Below the pieces are notes generated by a model. It saw only the letters and a program-made list of their open reading frames with translations. It made no database searches and was not told where the DNA came from. A program made the translations under genes and the position numbers. Positions 1 through 5,180 of a DNA stretch of 5,180 bases are shown here, piece by piece. Location of the stretch: assembly GCA_900757255.1 (NCBI GenBank), contig CAAENE010000280.1, positions 1-5,180 of the forward strand, read 5' to 3'. This DNA comes from Clostridia bacterium (GTDB lineage: Bacteria > Bacillota > Clostridia > HGM11514). Position 1 is the first letter of the stretch. Each line of letters starts with the position of its first letter.

Positions 1-1
1 A

Positions 2-199
2 GGCTACCGGTTGATTGCCAAGACGAAAGAAGACGCACAGATAGCCGCGCAAGCACTACTCGCCGGCTGCGAACAAAAAATGGCGGCCGATGTTCAGAAA
101 ATCAGGGCGGAGTACCAGGCTCAAGCTGAAAAAATAGAAGCGGCCTCTGCTAAAAATATGCAGCAGGCAGTTGAATTTATCTGCAAACAAATCATATAG
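2..199 (+). CDS. V/A-type ATPase small coiled-coil stalk subunit (G/H-like), 3' end only
   Basis: The reading frame is open from the first bases of the window and ends at TAG 197-199. The TTG at position 11 has no ribosome binding site in front of it, so the true start almost certainly lies upstream and this is a 5'-truncated gene. The visible 65 or so residues are rich in Ala, Glu, Lys and Gln with no Pro, as expected of one long helix or coiled coil. In this family (archaeal AhaH, E. hirae NtpF) the small subunit pairs with subunit E to form the peripheral stalk that keeps the A3B3 head from turning. The assignment rests mainly on position: in the E. hirae ntp operon this subunit directly precedes subunit I. 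Sequence alone would only support 'coiled-coil protein'. Unlike the other genes here, it is separated from the next gene by 427 bases. Symbols for this subunit conflict between organisms, so none is given. Confidence 0.7.
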   Translation, partial: GYRLIAKTKEDAQIAAQALLAGCEQKMAADVQKIRAEYQAQAEKIEAASAKNMQQAVEFICKQII

Positions 200-204
200 T
201 GATT

Positions 205-315
205 GTTCTTTTTCGGCGGAAAAAGAACCAAAAACGCCGGGGGTTTCGATTCCCCCGGACCCCTAAAACGACCGCTCCGCGGGGAGGGTCGAACCTGTGG
301 GGTCTTGTATTACTG
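205..315 (+). repeat. Triple-hairpin intergenic element, copy A
   Basis: This element begins five bases after the stalk-subunit stop. Hairpin 1 is a perfect 9-bp stem, GTTCTTTTT (205-213) with AAAAAGAAC (220-228), loop CGGCGG. Hairpin 2 is CCGGGGG (237-243) with CCCCCGG (252-258), loop TTTCGATT. Then follows ACCCCTAAA, and hairpin 3: CGACC (269-273) with GGTCG (287-291), G274 bulged, and an inner CTCC (275-278) with GGAG (283-286) around GCGG. GACCCC (258-263) can also pair with GGGGTC (299-304), closing a larger loop around hairpin 3. The block ends in GGTCTTGTATTACTG. A diverged copy with the same order lies at 4977-5081. No stem is followed by a T-run, so it is not a classical intrinsic terminator. 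Its function is unknown; possible roles are an RNA-processing or attenuation site, or a dispersed repeat of the genome. Confidence 0.8.
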
Positions 316-317
316 TG

Positions 318-347
318 TTGAACATTTTTGCGTATCTGACGTATATT
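318..347 (+). promoter_or_regulatory. Possible sigma-A promoter upstream of ntpI
   Basis: TTGAAC (318-323) and TATATT (342-347) are separated by 18 bases and match the -35 and -10 consensus at 4/6 and 5/6 positions. The site lies just after the triple-hairpin element and would give a leader of more than 250 bases carrying both 61-bp repeats. This is a weak motif match in AT-rich DNA. It would explain how ntpI and later genes are expressed if the upstream element reduces read-through. Confidence 0.25.
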
Positions 348-365
348 AAGAAAGCATTTGTTTGA

Positions 366-426
366 AATAGACTTCTTTGTATGTGCTTATGAACTGGAAA
401 GGTGCAACGCACGCTGAAAGCTTTTT
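366..426 (+). repeat. 61-bp direct repeat, copy 1
   Basis: This 61-base stretch recurs 93 bases downstream at 459-519 with only three differences (371/464, 385/478, 391/484), all A/G transitions. The unit runs from AATAG through CTTCTTTGTATGT and ends in GAAAGCTTTTT. It contains a small hairpin, GTGC (402-405) with GCAC (409-412), loop AAC. No convincing gene is seen in it on either strand. The near-identity in otherwise unconstrained DNA implies a recent duplication or a conserved repeat family. Confidence 0.9.
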
Positions 427-454
427 GCCAAGTTCTTTTTCATAAAGCTATACA
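425..454 (+). promoter_or_regulatory. Possible promoter between the two 61-bp repeats
   Basis: TTGCCA (425-430, 5/6 to the -35 consensus) is followed after 18 bases by TATACA (449-454, 4/6 to the -10 consensus). It overlaps the end of repeat copy 1 and the spacer before copy 2. It is an alternative to the candidate at 318-347 for transcription of ntpI onward. The evidence is motif matching only. Confidence 0.2.
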
Positions 455-458
455 CAGC

Positions 459-519
459 AATAGGCTTCTTTGTATGTACTTATAAACTGGAAAGGTGCAA
501 CGCACGCTGAAAGCTTTTT
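459..519 (+). repeat. 61-bp direct repeat, copy 2
   Basis: This is the second copy of the unit at 366-426, with 58 of 61 bases identical and a 32-base spacer between copies. It is bracketed by an imperfect inverted repeat, TATACACAGC (449-458) and GCTGTATA (522-529), which copy 1 lacks. The bracketing could mark the end of a mobile unit or be an RNA stem presenting the repeat as a loop; neither is established. Confidence 0.9.
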
Positions 520-540
520 ACGCTGTATAACGATCCCTAC

Positions 541-572
541 CATTTGTCCGCGCCCTACGGGCTTGCCAAATG
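541..572 (+). other. Nested hairpin in the ntpI leader
   Basis: CATTTG (541-546) pairs with CAAATG (567-572). Inside, GCCC (552-555) pairs with GGGC (559-562) around a TAC loop, with G550-C551 able to pair with G565-C566. The same GCCC plus T556 can instead pair with AGGGC at 574-578, so two folds compete. There is no T-run after either fold, which argues against a simple terminator. Role unknown. Confidence 0.6.
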
Positions 573-592
573 AAGGGCTCTGTTAATGCTAA

Positions 593-619
593 GCTTTTTC
601 ACGAAAAAGCGAAGGGGTG
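593..619 (+). promoter_or_regulatory. Hairpin abutting the ntpI ribosome binding site
   Basis: GCTTTTT (593-599) pairs with AAAAAGC (604-610), a 7-bp stem with loop CACG. Only one base separates it from the Shine-Dalgarno sequence AAGGGGTG (612-619). The site decides the start of ntpI: it lies 9 bases before TTG 627, whereas the first in-frame ATG (639) is about 21 bases away. The hairpin could leave the site exposed or modulate ribosome access together with the weak TTG start; this is inference. Confidence 0.6.
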
Positions 620-626
620 ATAAAGA

Positions 627-2582
627 TTGATTGCCAATATGGATAAAATCTCCATTGTCGGACTGAATCAGGAAAAGGAGAAAATTTTGAACCTGCTGAT
701 GATGTACGGCGCGGTGGAGGTAACCGAGACGGAATTGGAGGAATTGACCTCTGTTCAGGATGACGGCGTAGATACTACCATTCGTCAGCTGGAGGAAAAT
801 ATCGGGATTGCCAAAAAAGTTTTGGAATACCTGGGACGCCTGGATACCAGGAAAAAGCCGCTGTTTTTCCAGAAACGGCAGATTGGATTAAAAAATTTCA
901 ATGAAAACCTGCTTTTGCCGACCGGTGTTTTGGGAGATATCTTTAAAACAAACAGGTACATTGAATCCAGTAACCAGCTGAAAAGCGAGCGCAACAAAAT
1001 AAGGGCGGATATTTCCCTGCTGGAACCGTGGAAAAGCTATAGCCTGCCGCTTGATTTTACAGGTACAAAGAGCACGCAGGCATTGCTTGGAACAATTCCA
1101 AAAGAGAGCGGAACGGATTTTACAGCGGCCCTGCAGGAGCTTGGGGCAGCGGTTACACAAATCTTTGAGAACGACAAAGAACTCGGGCTTTCTGTGATTT
1201 TCCATAACAGCGATGAAACGGAAATAACAGCATATTTGCGCGAATGCGGGTTTTCCAAAGCGGAAATCGGACGGGAACACAACACCGTTCAGCAAAAAAT
1301 AGAATCTCTGCAAAAACTGGCTGAAGAAAAAGAGAGAGAGATTTTAGGGCTGACCAAGACTCTGACCGATATCGCTGTAACAAAGGATACCTTTGAAATT
1401 GTTTATGATTACATGAACTTAAAGCTGCAGCGCTGTCAGGAACAAAAAAAGCTGTTTGGAACCCAGCGATGTTTTTTACTGACCGGCTGGATTGTGGAAG
1501 AGAAAGCGGACCGGGTTATCCGTAAACTCAATGAAGAGTTTACGGTGCATATTGAAACACGAAAACCGGAAAAGGGTGAACAATACCCAATATTGCTTAA
1601 AAACAACAAATTGGTTCGGCCATTTGAGATTATTACTAAGATGTATTCTTTGCCAATACCGGGCGGGCTTGACCCCAATCCTGCCATGGCGCCCTTCTTT
1701 TTCCTGTTTTTTGGAATCATGCTGGGAGATGCGGGATATGGTATTCTGCTGTCCTTGATTACCGCGATTCTGCTTAAAAAATACAAATTTGAAGGCGCGA
1801 TGGATTCGATGATGCGGCTGATGTTCCTCTGCGGTATTTCCACCATCTTCTGGGGTGCGATGTTCGGTTCCTGGTTCGGCGACCTGTTTGCGGTGCTTGG
1901 AAAAGCAACCGGCATTGAGTGGTTTAGCAATGTCAAGGCTTGGTGGTTCAATCCGCTTGAGGGCAGCAATGTTGTAAAACTGTTGATTTTCTCCTTTGCC
2001 ATGGGCGGTATCCATATTGCATGGGGAATGGCGCTCAAGGCTTGGATTTTGATTAAACAAGGAAAATGGCTGGACGCTGTTTTTGATGTAGGCTTCTGGT
2101 ACTGTGTGTTGGGCGGGCTTGTCCTCATGCTCCTTGGGATCAATCCCATCGGCACCTATTTGGCAGCGGGCGGCGCTGTTGGGCTTATCCTGACACAGGG
2201 ACGTTCGCAGAAGAACATCATTATGAAATTCTTCTCCGGGATTGCCAGCCTTTATGATGTTACTGGGTATTTATCCGATATTTTATCCTATTCCAGGCTT
2301 TTGGGACTTGGACTTTCCACAGCGGTTATTGCGCAGGTTGTCAACACCATGGGCTCGCTTGCAGGATTCAATCTGGGTGGAATCATTGTTTTCATTTTAG
2401 TCTTTTTGCTGGGGCACACATTTAATATTGCAATCAACACACTTGGTACTTATGTGCATACCAGCCGTTTGCAATACGTGGAATTCTTCGGTAAGTTTTA
2501 TGAAGGCGGCGGAAAGGAATTCACGCCTTTAGCAATAAGAACAAAATATATTACTTTGAAAGAGGAGGAAGCAAGATCATGA
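627..2582 (+). CDS. ntpI: V/A-type ATPase subunit I (a-type stator membrane subunit)
   Basis: This 651-residue protein is the stationary membrane subunit that forms the ion half-channels beside the rotating c-ring. Residues 1 to about 340 are soluble, with long helical stretches (roughly 50-130 and 215-275) typical of the cytoplasmic arm that contacts the peripheral stalks. Residues from about 352 on hold several hydrophobic membrane segments. Family motifs include GDAGYG at 367-372 in the first membrane segment and SYSRLLGLGLS, where R557 aligns with the essential stator arginine (yeast Vph1 R735). HTSRLQYVEFFGKFYEGGG has R614 matching the second conserved arginine (Vph1 R799). Length is normal and no frameshift is seen. 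The TTG start at 627 is chosen for its well-spaced ribosome binding site and because MIANMDKISIVG resembles usual NtpI N-termini. The stop overlaps the ntpK start, so the two are probably translationally coupled. Confidence 0.96.
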   Translation: MIANMDKISIVGLNQEKEKILNLLMMYGAVEVTETELEELTSVQDDGVDTTIRQLEENIGIAKKVLEYLGRLDTRKKPLFFQKRQIGLKNFNENLLLPTGVLGDIFKTNRYIESSNQLKSERNKIRADISLLEPWKSYSLPLDFTGTKSTQALLGTIPKESGTDFTAALQELGAAVTQIFENDKELGLSVIFHNSDETEITAYLRECGFSKAEIGREHNTVQQKIESLQKLAEEKEREILGLTKTLTDIAVTKDTFEIVYDYMNLKLQRCQEQKKLFGTQRCFLLTGWIVEEKADRVIRKLNEEFTVHIETRKPEKGEQYPILLKNNKLVRPFEIITKMYSLPIPGGLDPNPAMAPFFFLFFGIMLGDAGYGILLSLITAILLKKYKFEGAMDSMMRLMFLCGISTIFWGAMFGSWFGDLFAVLGKATGIEWFSNVKAWWFNPLEGSNVVKLLIFSFAMGGIHIAWGMALKAWILIKQGKWLDAVFDVGFWYCVLGGLVLMLLGINPIGTYLAAGGAVGLILTQGRSQKNIIMKFFSGIASLYDVTGYLSDILSYSRLLGLGLSTAVIAQVVNTMGSLAGFNLGGIIVFILVFLLGHTFNIAINTLGTYVHTSRLQYVEFFGKFYEGGGKEFTPLAIRTKYITLKEEEARS

Positions 2583-3061
2583 TGGAGGTTTTGTTAGACG
2601 GTAAATTTCTGGCAATTGTAGGAGTCGTTATCGTTTCAGTGCTTTGCGGAGCGGGTTCCGCAAAAGGCGTAGGACTGGTTGGCGAGGCATCAGCCGGGTT
2701 GGTTTCAGAGAAACCGGACCGGTTTGTACAGACCCTTATTTTACAAGTTCTGCCGGGCACCCAAGGGATTTATGGACTGCTGGTCGCTTTTATGGTACTC
2801 AATCAAATTGGTATGCTGGGCGGCGGTGACGTCGAGGTCTCTACGTTAAAAGGATTTATGTATCTGGCGGCTTGTCTGCCAATGGCCTTTGTCGGCTATA
2901 TTTCGGCAAGAGCGCAGGGAAAAGCGGCGGCCGGCGGCGTTGGAATCGTTGCAAACAGGCCGGAGGAACTGTTAAAAGGTATTATTTTTGCGGCTATGGT
3001 TGAAACCTATGCGGTATTGGCTCTGCTCATCACACTTTTAATGATCATCTTCATTAAATAA
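2579..3061 (+). CDS. ntpK: V/A-type ATPase subunit K (c-ring proteolipid, duplicated form)
   Basis: This 160-residue proteolipid is the monomer of the rotating membrane ring. It has four hydrophobic helices (about 9-30, 50-80, 90-112, 132-158), the doubled-hairpin form, with related glycine-rich loops GSAKGVG (26-32) and RAQGKAAAGG (111-120). The ion-carrying carboxylate is E142 in MVETYA; the first hairpin has Q62 rather than a second acid. By comparison with E. hirae NtpK (L61, T64, Q65, Q110, E139), the Na+ ligands are all present as L58, T61, Q62, Q113 and E142, so Na+ coupling is inferred. AGGAGG (2563-2568) sits 10 bases before ATG 2579. A second ATG follows at 2582, and starting there would lose only one residue. 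The ATGA overlap with the ntpI stop suggests coupled translation. Confidence 0.97.
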   Translation: MMEVLLDGKFLAIVGVVIVSVLCGAGSAKGVGLVGEASAGLVSEKPDRFVQTLILQVLPGTQGIYGLLVAFMVLNQIGMLGGGDVEVSTLKGFMYLAACLPMAFVGYISARAQGKAAAGGVGIVANRPEELLKGIIFAAMVETYAVLALLITLLMIIFIK

Positions 3062-3069
3062 GGGGTGAT

Positions 3070-3660
3070 ATGATGAACGGCATTCAAAATATTACCGGAA
3101 AAATCATAGATGACGCGAACGCAAAGAAAAAAGAAATCATAGACGCTGCAAATGCTGACGCGCAAGATATTTTAAAAGACATGCGCGAAGAAGCGCTGGC
3201 GGAACAGAAGAAAATCGAGGAACGTGCTCGAAAAGACGAAGCGGTAAAATGCGAGCGAATATTGAGTACGGCGCATTCAGACGGGAAAAAACTGATTCTT
3301 TCAAAAAGACAGGAGATTTTAAACGCTGTTTTTGAAAAGGCATATCAGAACGTCCTGAACCTTGACAGTACTGCATATGAAAAGCTGCTGTTAAGTCTAA
3401 TTGAAAAGTATGCATTAGGTGATGAAAAGGTAATTTTACCTAAAAATGGGAAAACACCGGCTGATTTTATTGAAAAAGCGAATCGGGTGCTGAGAGATAA
3501 AGGTAAACCGGGTAATCTGGAGCTTTCGCAGGAAACACGTGATTTCGACGGCGGATTTATTTTACTCACCGATGAAATCGAAGTCAACTGCTCTTTAGCA
3601 GACTTGTTTGCGGAAAAGCATGACGAGCTGGTAGCACAGGTTTCCGAAATGCTCTTTTAG
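3070..3660 (+). CDS. ntpE: V/A-type ATPase subunit E (peripheral stalk)
   Basis: This 196-residue protein is the larger partner of the peripheral stalk, which links the catalytic head to subunit I. Residues about 10-90 form a charged Ala/Lys/Glu-rich coiled coil that would pair with the small G/H-like subunit encoded at the left edge. The C-terminal globular part includes GGFILLTDEIEVNCS (161-175), the characteristic block of the family before the last helix. Length fits bacterial E subunits. AGGGGTGAT starts at 3061, overlapping the last base of the ntpK stop. Two adjacent ATGs exist at 3070 and 3073; the second has better spacing (7 against 4 bases), so the mature start may be one residue later. 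The gap to ntpC is 15 bases. Confidence 0.94.
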   Translation: MMNGIQNITGKIIDDANAKKKEIIDAANADAQDILKDMREEALAEQKKIEERARKDEAVKCERILSTAHSDGKKLILSKRQEILNAVFEKAYQNVLNLDSTAYEKLLLSLIEKYALGDEKVILPKNGKTPADFIEKANRVLRDKGKPGNLELSQETRDFDGGFILLTDEIEVNCSLADLFAEKHDELVAQVSEMLF

Positions 3661-3675
3661 GCGGGAGGAAAAACG

Positions 3676-4659
3676 ATGGTGAAAGACAACGATTACGCAT
3701 ATGCTGTCGCGAAAATCAAGGCGCTGTCGACCCGTCTGTTCGACCAGGCCTACTTGATGCGTATGGTCGACGCGGAGGATATGGACAGCCTTATAAAATT
3801 GCTGTCCGGACGCGGATATCCTGTTACATCCAATTTGGACGAAAGCCTGGACCAAGAATTGGTTGATTCCTACCGGTTCTGCGAGGGGCTCCTGATTGAC
3901 GAACATAAAAATATCATTACCGCTTTGCGTAAAAAATACGATTATCACAATTGTAAGGCTTTGATCAAGGCTGAACTTTTGGGTGAAAACAAAGATGAAT
4001 TATTATCCGAATGCGGAAGTATCGACCCGGAGATTTTGAGCGAGGCTGTTCGGGAACGAAATTTTGGCAAGCTGCCGGGCGAGATGGGAAATGCGGTCAA
4101 GGAGTGTTTTGCCTATTTAGAGCAGGAACGCAATACCCATAAATGTGATATTATTTTAGACCGCGCCTGCTATTCGGACATGCTGCAGCTGGCAAAGGAA
4201 GCAAATAATGCATTTTTCATCAAGTATGTAAAAGATCGAATTGATGTTTCGAACATCATTGCATTTTTCCGTATTAAAAAGAACGGCGGAAGCGAGCATG
4301 ACCTCAAAGAAATCCTGGTCAGCGGCGGTACGATTGGAACCAGGAACCTCAGCATTGGTATGGGATATGACGCTCTCAAAAGTTACCTGAAAGAAGCCGG
4401 CTTTGGACAGGAAATCGAATCGGCTGTGGAACAGCTTGAAAAAGAAGGAAGCTTCACATCGTTGGAACGGCTTTTAGACGACTATTTGATTCACTTTATC
4501 AAAAGCGTTAAGTACCAGTCGTTCGGTCCCGAACCCATTATTGCTTATCTATTCGCCAAAGAAAGCGAACTAACGGCTGTACGCATCATTGCAAGCGGTA
4601 AAATAGGCGGAGTGGACGATGATATTATCAGAGAAAGGCTGAGGGAAACCTATGTATAA
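3676..4659 (+). CDS. ntpC: V/A-type ATPase subunit C (d-type central socket)
   Basis: This 327-residue soluble, mostly helical protein sits on top of the K ring and couples it to the D-F shaft (related to yeast subunit d and Thermus C). The N-terminus, DYAYAVAKIKALSTRLFD, matches the usual opening with an aromatic 'Y.YA..RI.A' pattern. The C-terminus holds the family block FGPEPIIAYLFAKE (283-296) followed by a helix ending RERLRETYV. FGPEP is the most recognisable part. Length is normal and no internal break is seen. GGGAGG (3662-3667) lies 8 bases before ATG 3676. The last 8 bases overlap the start of the subunit F gene, so the two are probably translated together. Confidence 0.95.
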   Translation: MVKDNDYAYAVAKIKALSTRLFDQAYLMRMVDAEDMDSLIKLLSGRGYPVTSNLDESLDQELVDSYRFCEGLLIDEHKNIITALRKKYDYHNCKALIKAELLGENKDELLSECGSIDPEILSEAVRERNFGKLPGEMGNAVKECFAYLEQERNTHKCDIILDRACYSDMLQLAKEANNAFFIKYVKDRIDVSNIIAFFRIKKNGGSEHDLKEILVSGGTIGTRNLSIGMGYDALKSYLKEAGFGQEIESAVEQLEKEGSFTSLERLLDDYLIHFIKSVKYQSFGPEPIIAYLFAKESELTAVRIIASGKIGGVDDDIIRERLRETYV

Positions 4660-4969
4660 AATCGGTGTAATGGGAGACAGCGAAAGCGTACTTTGTTTCA
4701 CTCCTCTTGGAATTGATACCTTTGCCGTCGGCGACCGCGAACACACACGCGAAACCTTCCGGCATATGGTAGATGAAAAGTATGCCATTATCTATGTGAC
4801 AGAACATAAAGCGGTCTTTATCGCGGATTATATTGAAAAGTATTCCACCGAGCAGCTCCCTGCGGTCATTCCGATTCCGTCCACACGCGGAACACTCAAT
4901 CAGGGTATGGATAAAATCAAGAGGGCTGTGGAGCGCGCTGTTGGGGTTGACATTTTGGCAAACGAGTAA
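4652..4969 (+). CDS. ntpG: V/A-type ATPase subunit F (central rotor stalk; NtpG in E. hirae)
   Basis: This 105-residue protein binds subunit D to form the rotating shaft inside the A3B3 head. The N-terminal half is a small alpha/beta fold opening with KIGVMGDSESVLCFTPLGID, with the conserved GD and 'F...G' positions. The second half carries IPIPSTRGTLNQGMDKIKRA (74-91) and a helix ending VGVDIL, the usual C-terminal signature. Other bacteria call this gene atpF. The start ATG lies 8 bases inside ntpC, with GAGGG (4641-4645) in good position. In related operons the catalytic subunit A gene follows closely, but here at least 211 bases of non-coding DNA follow instead. Confidence 0.95.
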   Translation: MYKIGVMGDSESVLCFTPLGIDTFAVGDREHTRETFRHMVDEKYAIIYVTEHKAVFIADYIEKYSTEQLPAVIPIPSTRGTLNQGMDKIKRAVERAVGVDILANE

Positions 4970-4976
4970 TGTTTCT

Positions 4977-5081
4977 CTTCTTTTGACCGGTCAAAAGAAG
5001 CAAAACCCGCTGGGGGTCCGATTCCCCCAGACCCCTAAACGGCTCTCCGAGGGAAGCCGGGCGCTAAGGTCTTGTTTACTG
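4977..5081 (+). repeat. Triple-hairpin intergenic element, copy B
   Basis: This element starts seven bases after the subunit F stop and repeats the architecture of 205-315. Hairpin 1 is a perfect palindrome, CTTCTTTTGACC (4977-4988) with GGTCAAAAGAAG (4989-5000). Hairpin 2 is CTGGGGG (5010-5016) with CCCCCAG (5024-5030), loop TCCGATT, followed by ACCCCTAAA. Hairpin 3 is CGGCT (5040-5044) with AGCCG (5055-5059), C5045 bulged, inner TCC with GGA. AGACC (5029-5033) can pair with GGTCT (5068-5072), and the block ends in GGTCTTGTTTACTG. Compared with copy A, hairpin 2 has one and hairpin 3 has two paired substitutions that keep base pairing, so the folds rather than the bases are conserved. No T-run follows the stems. 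Confidence 0.8.
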
Positions 5082-5122
5082 CTCGTCGCTGTGAGTATTT
5101 TGGTATAGTGCGCATATAGAGT

Positions 5123-5180
5123 TCTTTGACAAGCTTTTTGAGAATGGTTTGAAAGTTAAAATAGGCTTGATATGTACGCA
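5123..5180 (+). repeat. Probable degenerate start of the 61-bp repeat region, cut by the window edge
   Basis: AATAGGCTT (5160-5168) and TATGTAC (5171-5177) match positions 459-467 and 473-479 of repeat copy 2 with a 3-base gap between them. The preceding GTTTGAAA (5147-5154) matches 360-367, just before copy 1. TTTGACAAG with CTTTTT (5125-5139) resembles TTTGCCAAG...CTTTTT (424-440) in the spacer. Each match is short, but they occur at a similar distance after the triple-hairpin element (about 160 bases for copy A, 183 for copy B). The rest of the unit, if present, lies beyond the window. Confidence 0.45.

Noticed and set aside
11..199. Complete small gene starting at TTG 11
   Set aside because: No Shine-Dalgarno precedes it in the visible bases and the frame is open to the window edge, so it is better read as the end of a longer gene.
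205..263. Intrinsic terminator after the stalk subunit gene
   Set aside because: The stems are strong but no T-run follows either; hairpin 2 is followed by ACCCCTAAAA. The thymines lie in the ascending arm of hairpin 1.
366..519. CRISPR array
   Set aside because: There are only two 61-bp units with one 32-base spacer, the units are too long for CRISPR repeats, and no cas genes are visible.
1436..2155. Long open frame (239 codons) on the minus strand inside ntpI, plus a second at 1476-2060
   Set aside because: Both are antisense shadows of the strongly conserved membrane part of ntpI, with Pro/Ser-rich unfamiliar translations and no credible ribosome binding site.
4833..5108. 91-codon + strand frame overlapping the end of subunit F and copy B of the hairpin element
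   Set aside because: It lies in another frame of a well-supported gene, runs through the palindromic repeat, and gives a low-complexity product with no recognisable motif.
5126..5162. Promoter using the perfect -35 hexamer TTGACA (5126-5131)
   Set aside because: No acceptable -10 lies 16-19 bases downstream; TAAAAT (5157-5162) is 25 bases away.

Overview
The window holds most of the 5' half of a bacterial V/A-type (rotary) ATPase operon. On the + strand the order is: 3' end of a small coiled-coil stalk subunit (G/H-like), subunit I (a-type stator membrane subunit), K (c-ring proteolipid), E (peripheral stalk), C (d-type central socket) and F (central rotor stalk). This is the order of the Enterococcus hirae ntp operon (F-I-K-E-C-G-A-B-D), so the catalytic A and B subunits and D are expected just past the right edge. 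Strong Shine-Dalgarno sites (AGGAGG, AGGGGTGAT), moderate GC, a TTG start and this operon type suggest a Gram-positive anaerobe, probably class Clostridia. The genus cannot be read from the sequence.

Layout: 2-199, end of the stalk subunit. 200-626, a 427-base non-coding gap made of a triple-hairpin element (205-315), a 61-bp sequence present twice (366-426 and 459-519), a nested hairpin (541-572) and a hairpin directly before the ntpI ribosome binding site (593-610). 627-4969, five genes packed with overlaps or gaps of at most 15 bases (I, K, E, C, F). 4970-5180, a second non-coding stretch that starts with a diverged copy of the same triple-hairpin element (4977-5081) and ends with what looks like the start of the same 61-bp repeat.

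How the genes work together: I and K form the membrane ion path. K forms the rotating ring, and I supplies the half-channels and stator arginine. C and F connect the ring to the central shaft, and E with the G/H-like subunit makes the outer stalks that hold the (unseen) A3B3 head. Proteolipid residues L58, T61, Q62, Q113 and E142 match the Na+-binding ligands of E. hirae NtpK, so Na+ is the likely coupling ion.

The most notable feature is the non-coding DNA. The operon is interrupted twice, each time within 5-7 bases after a stop codon, by related structured elements whose stems are kept by paired base changes. The two-module order (triple hairpin, then 61-bp repeat) appears at both sites. 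The protein-coding part is conventional.
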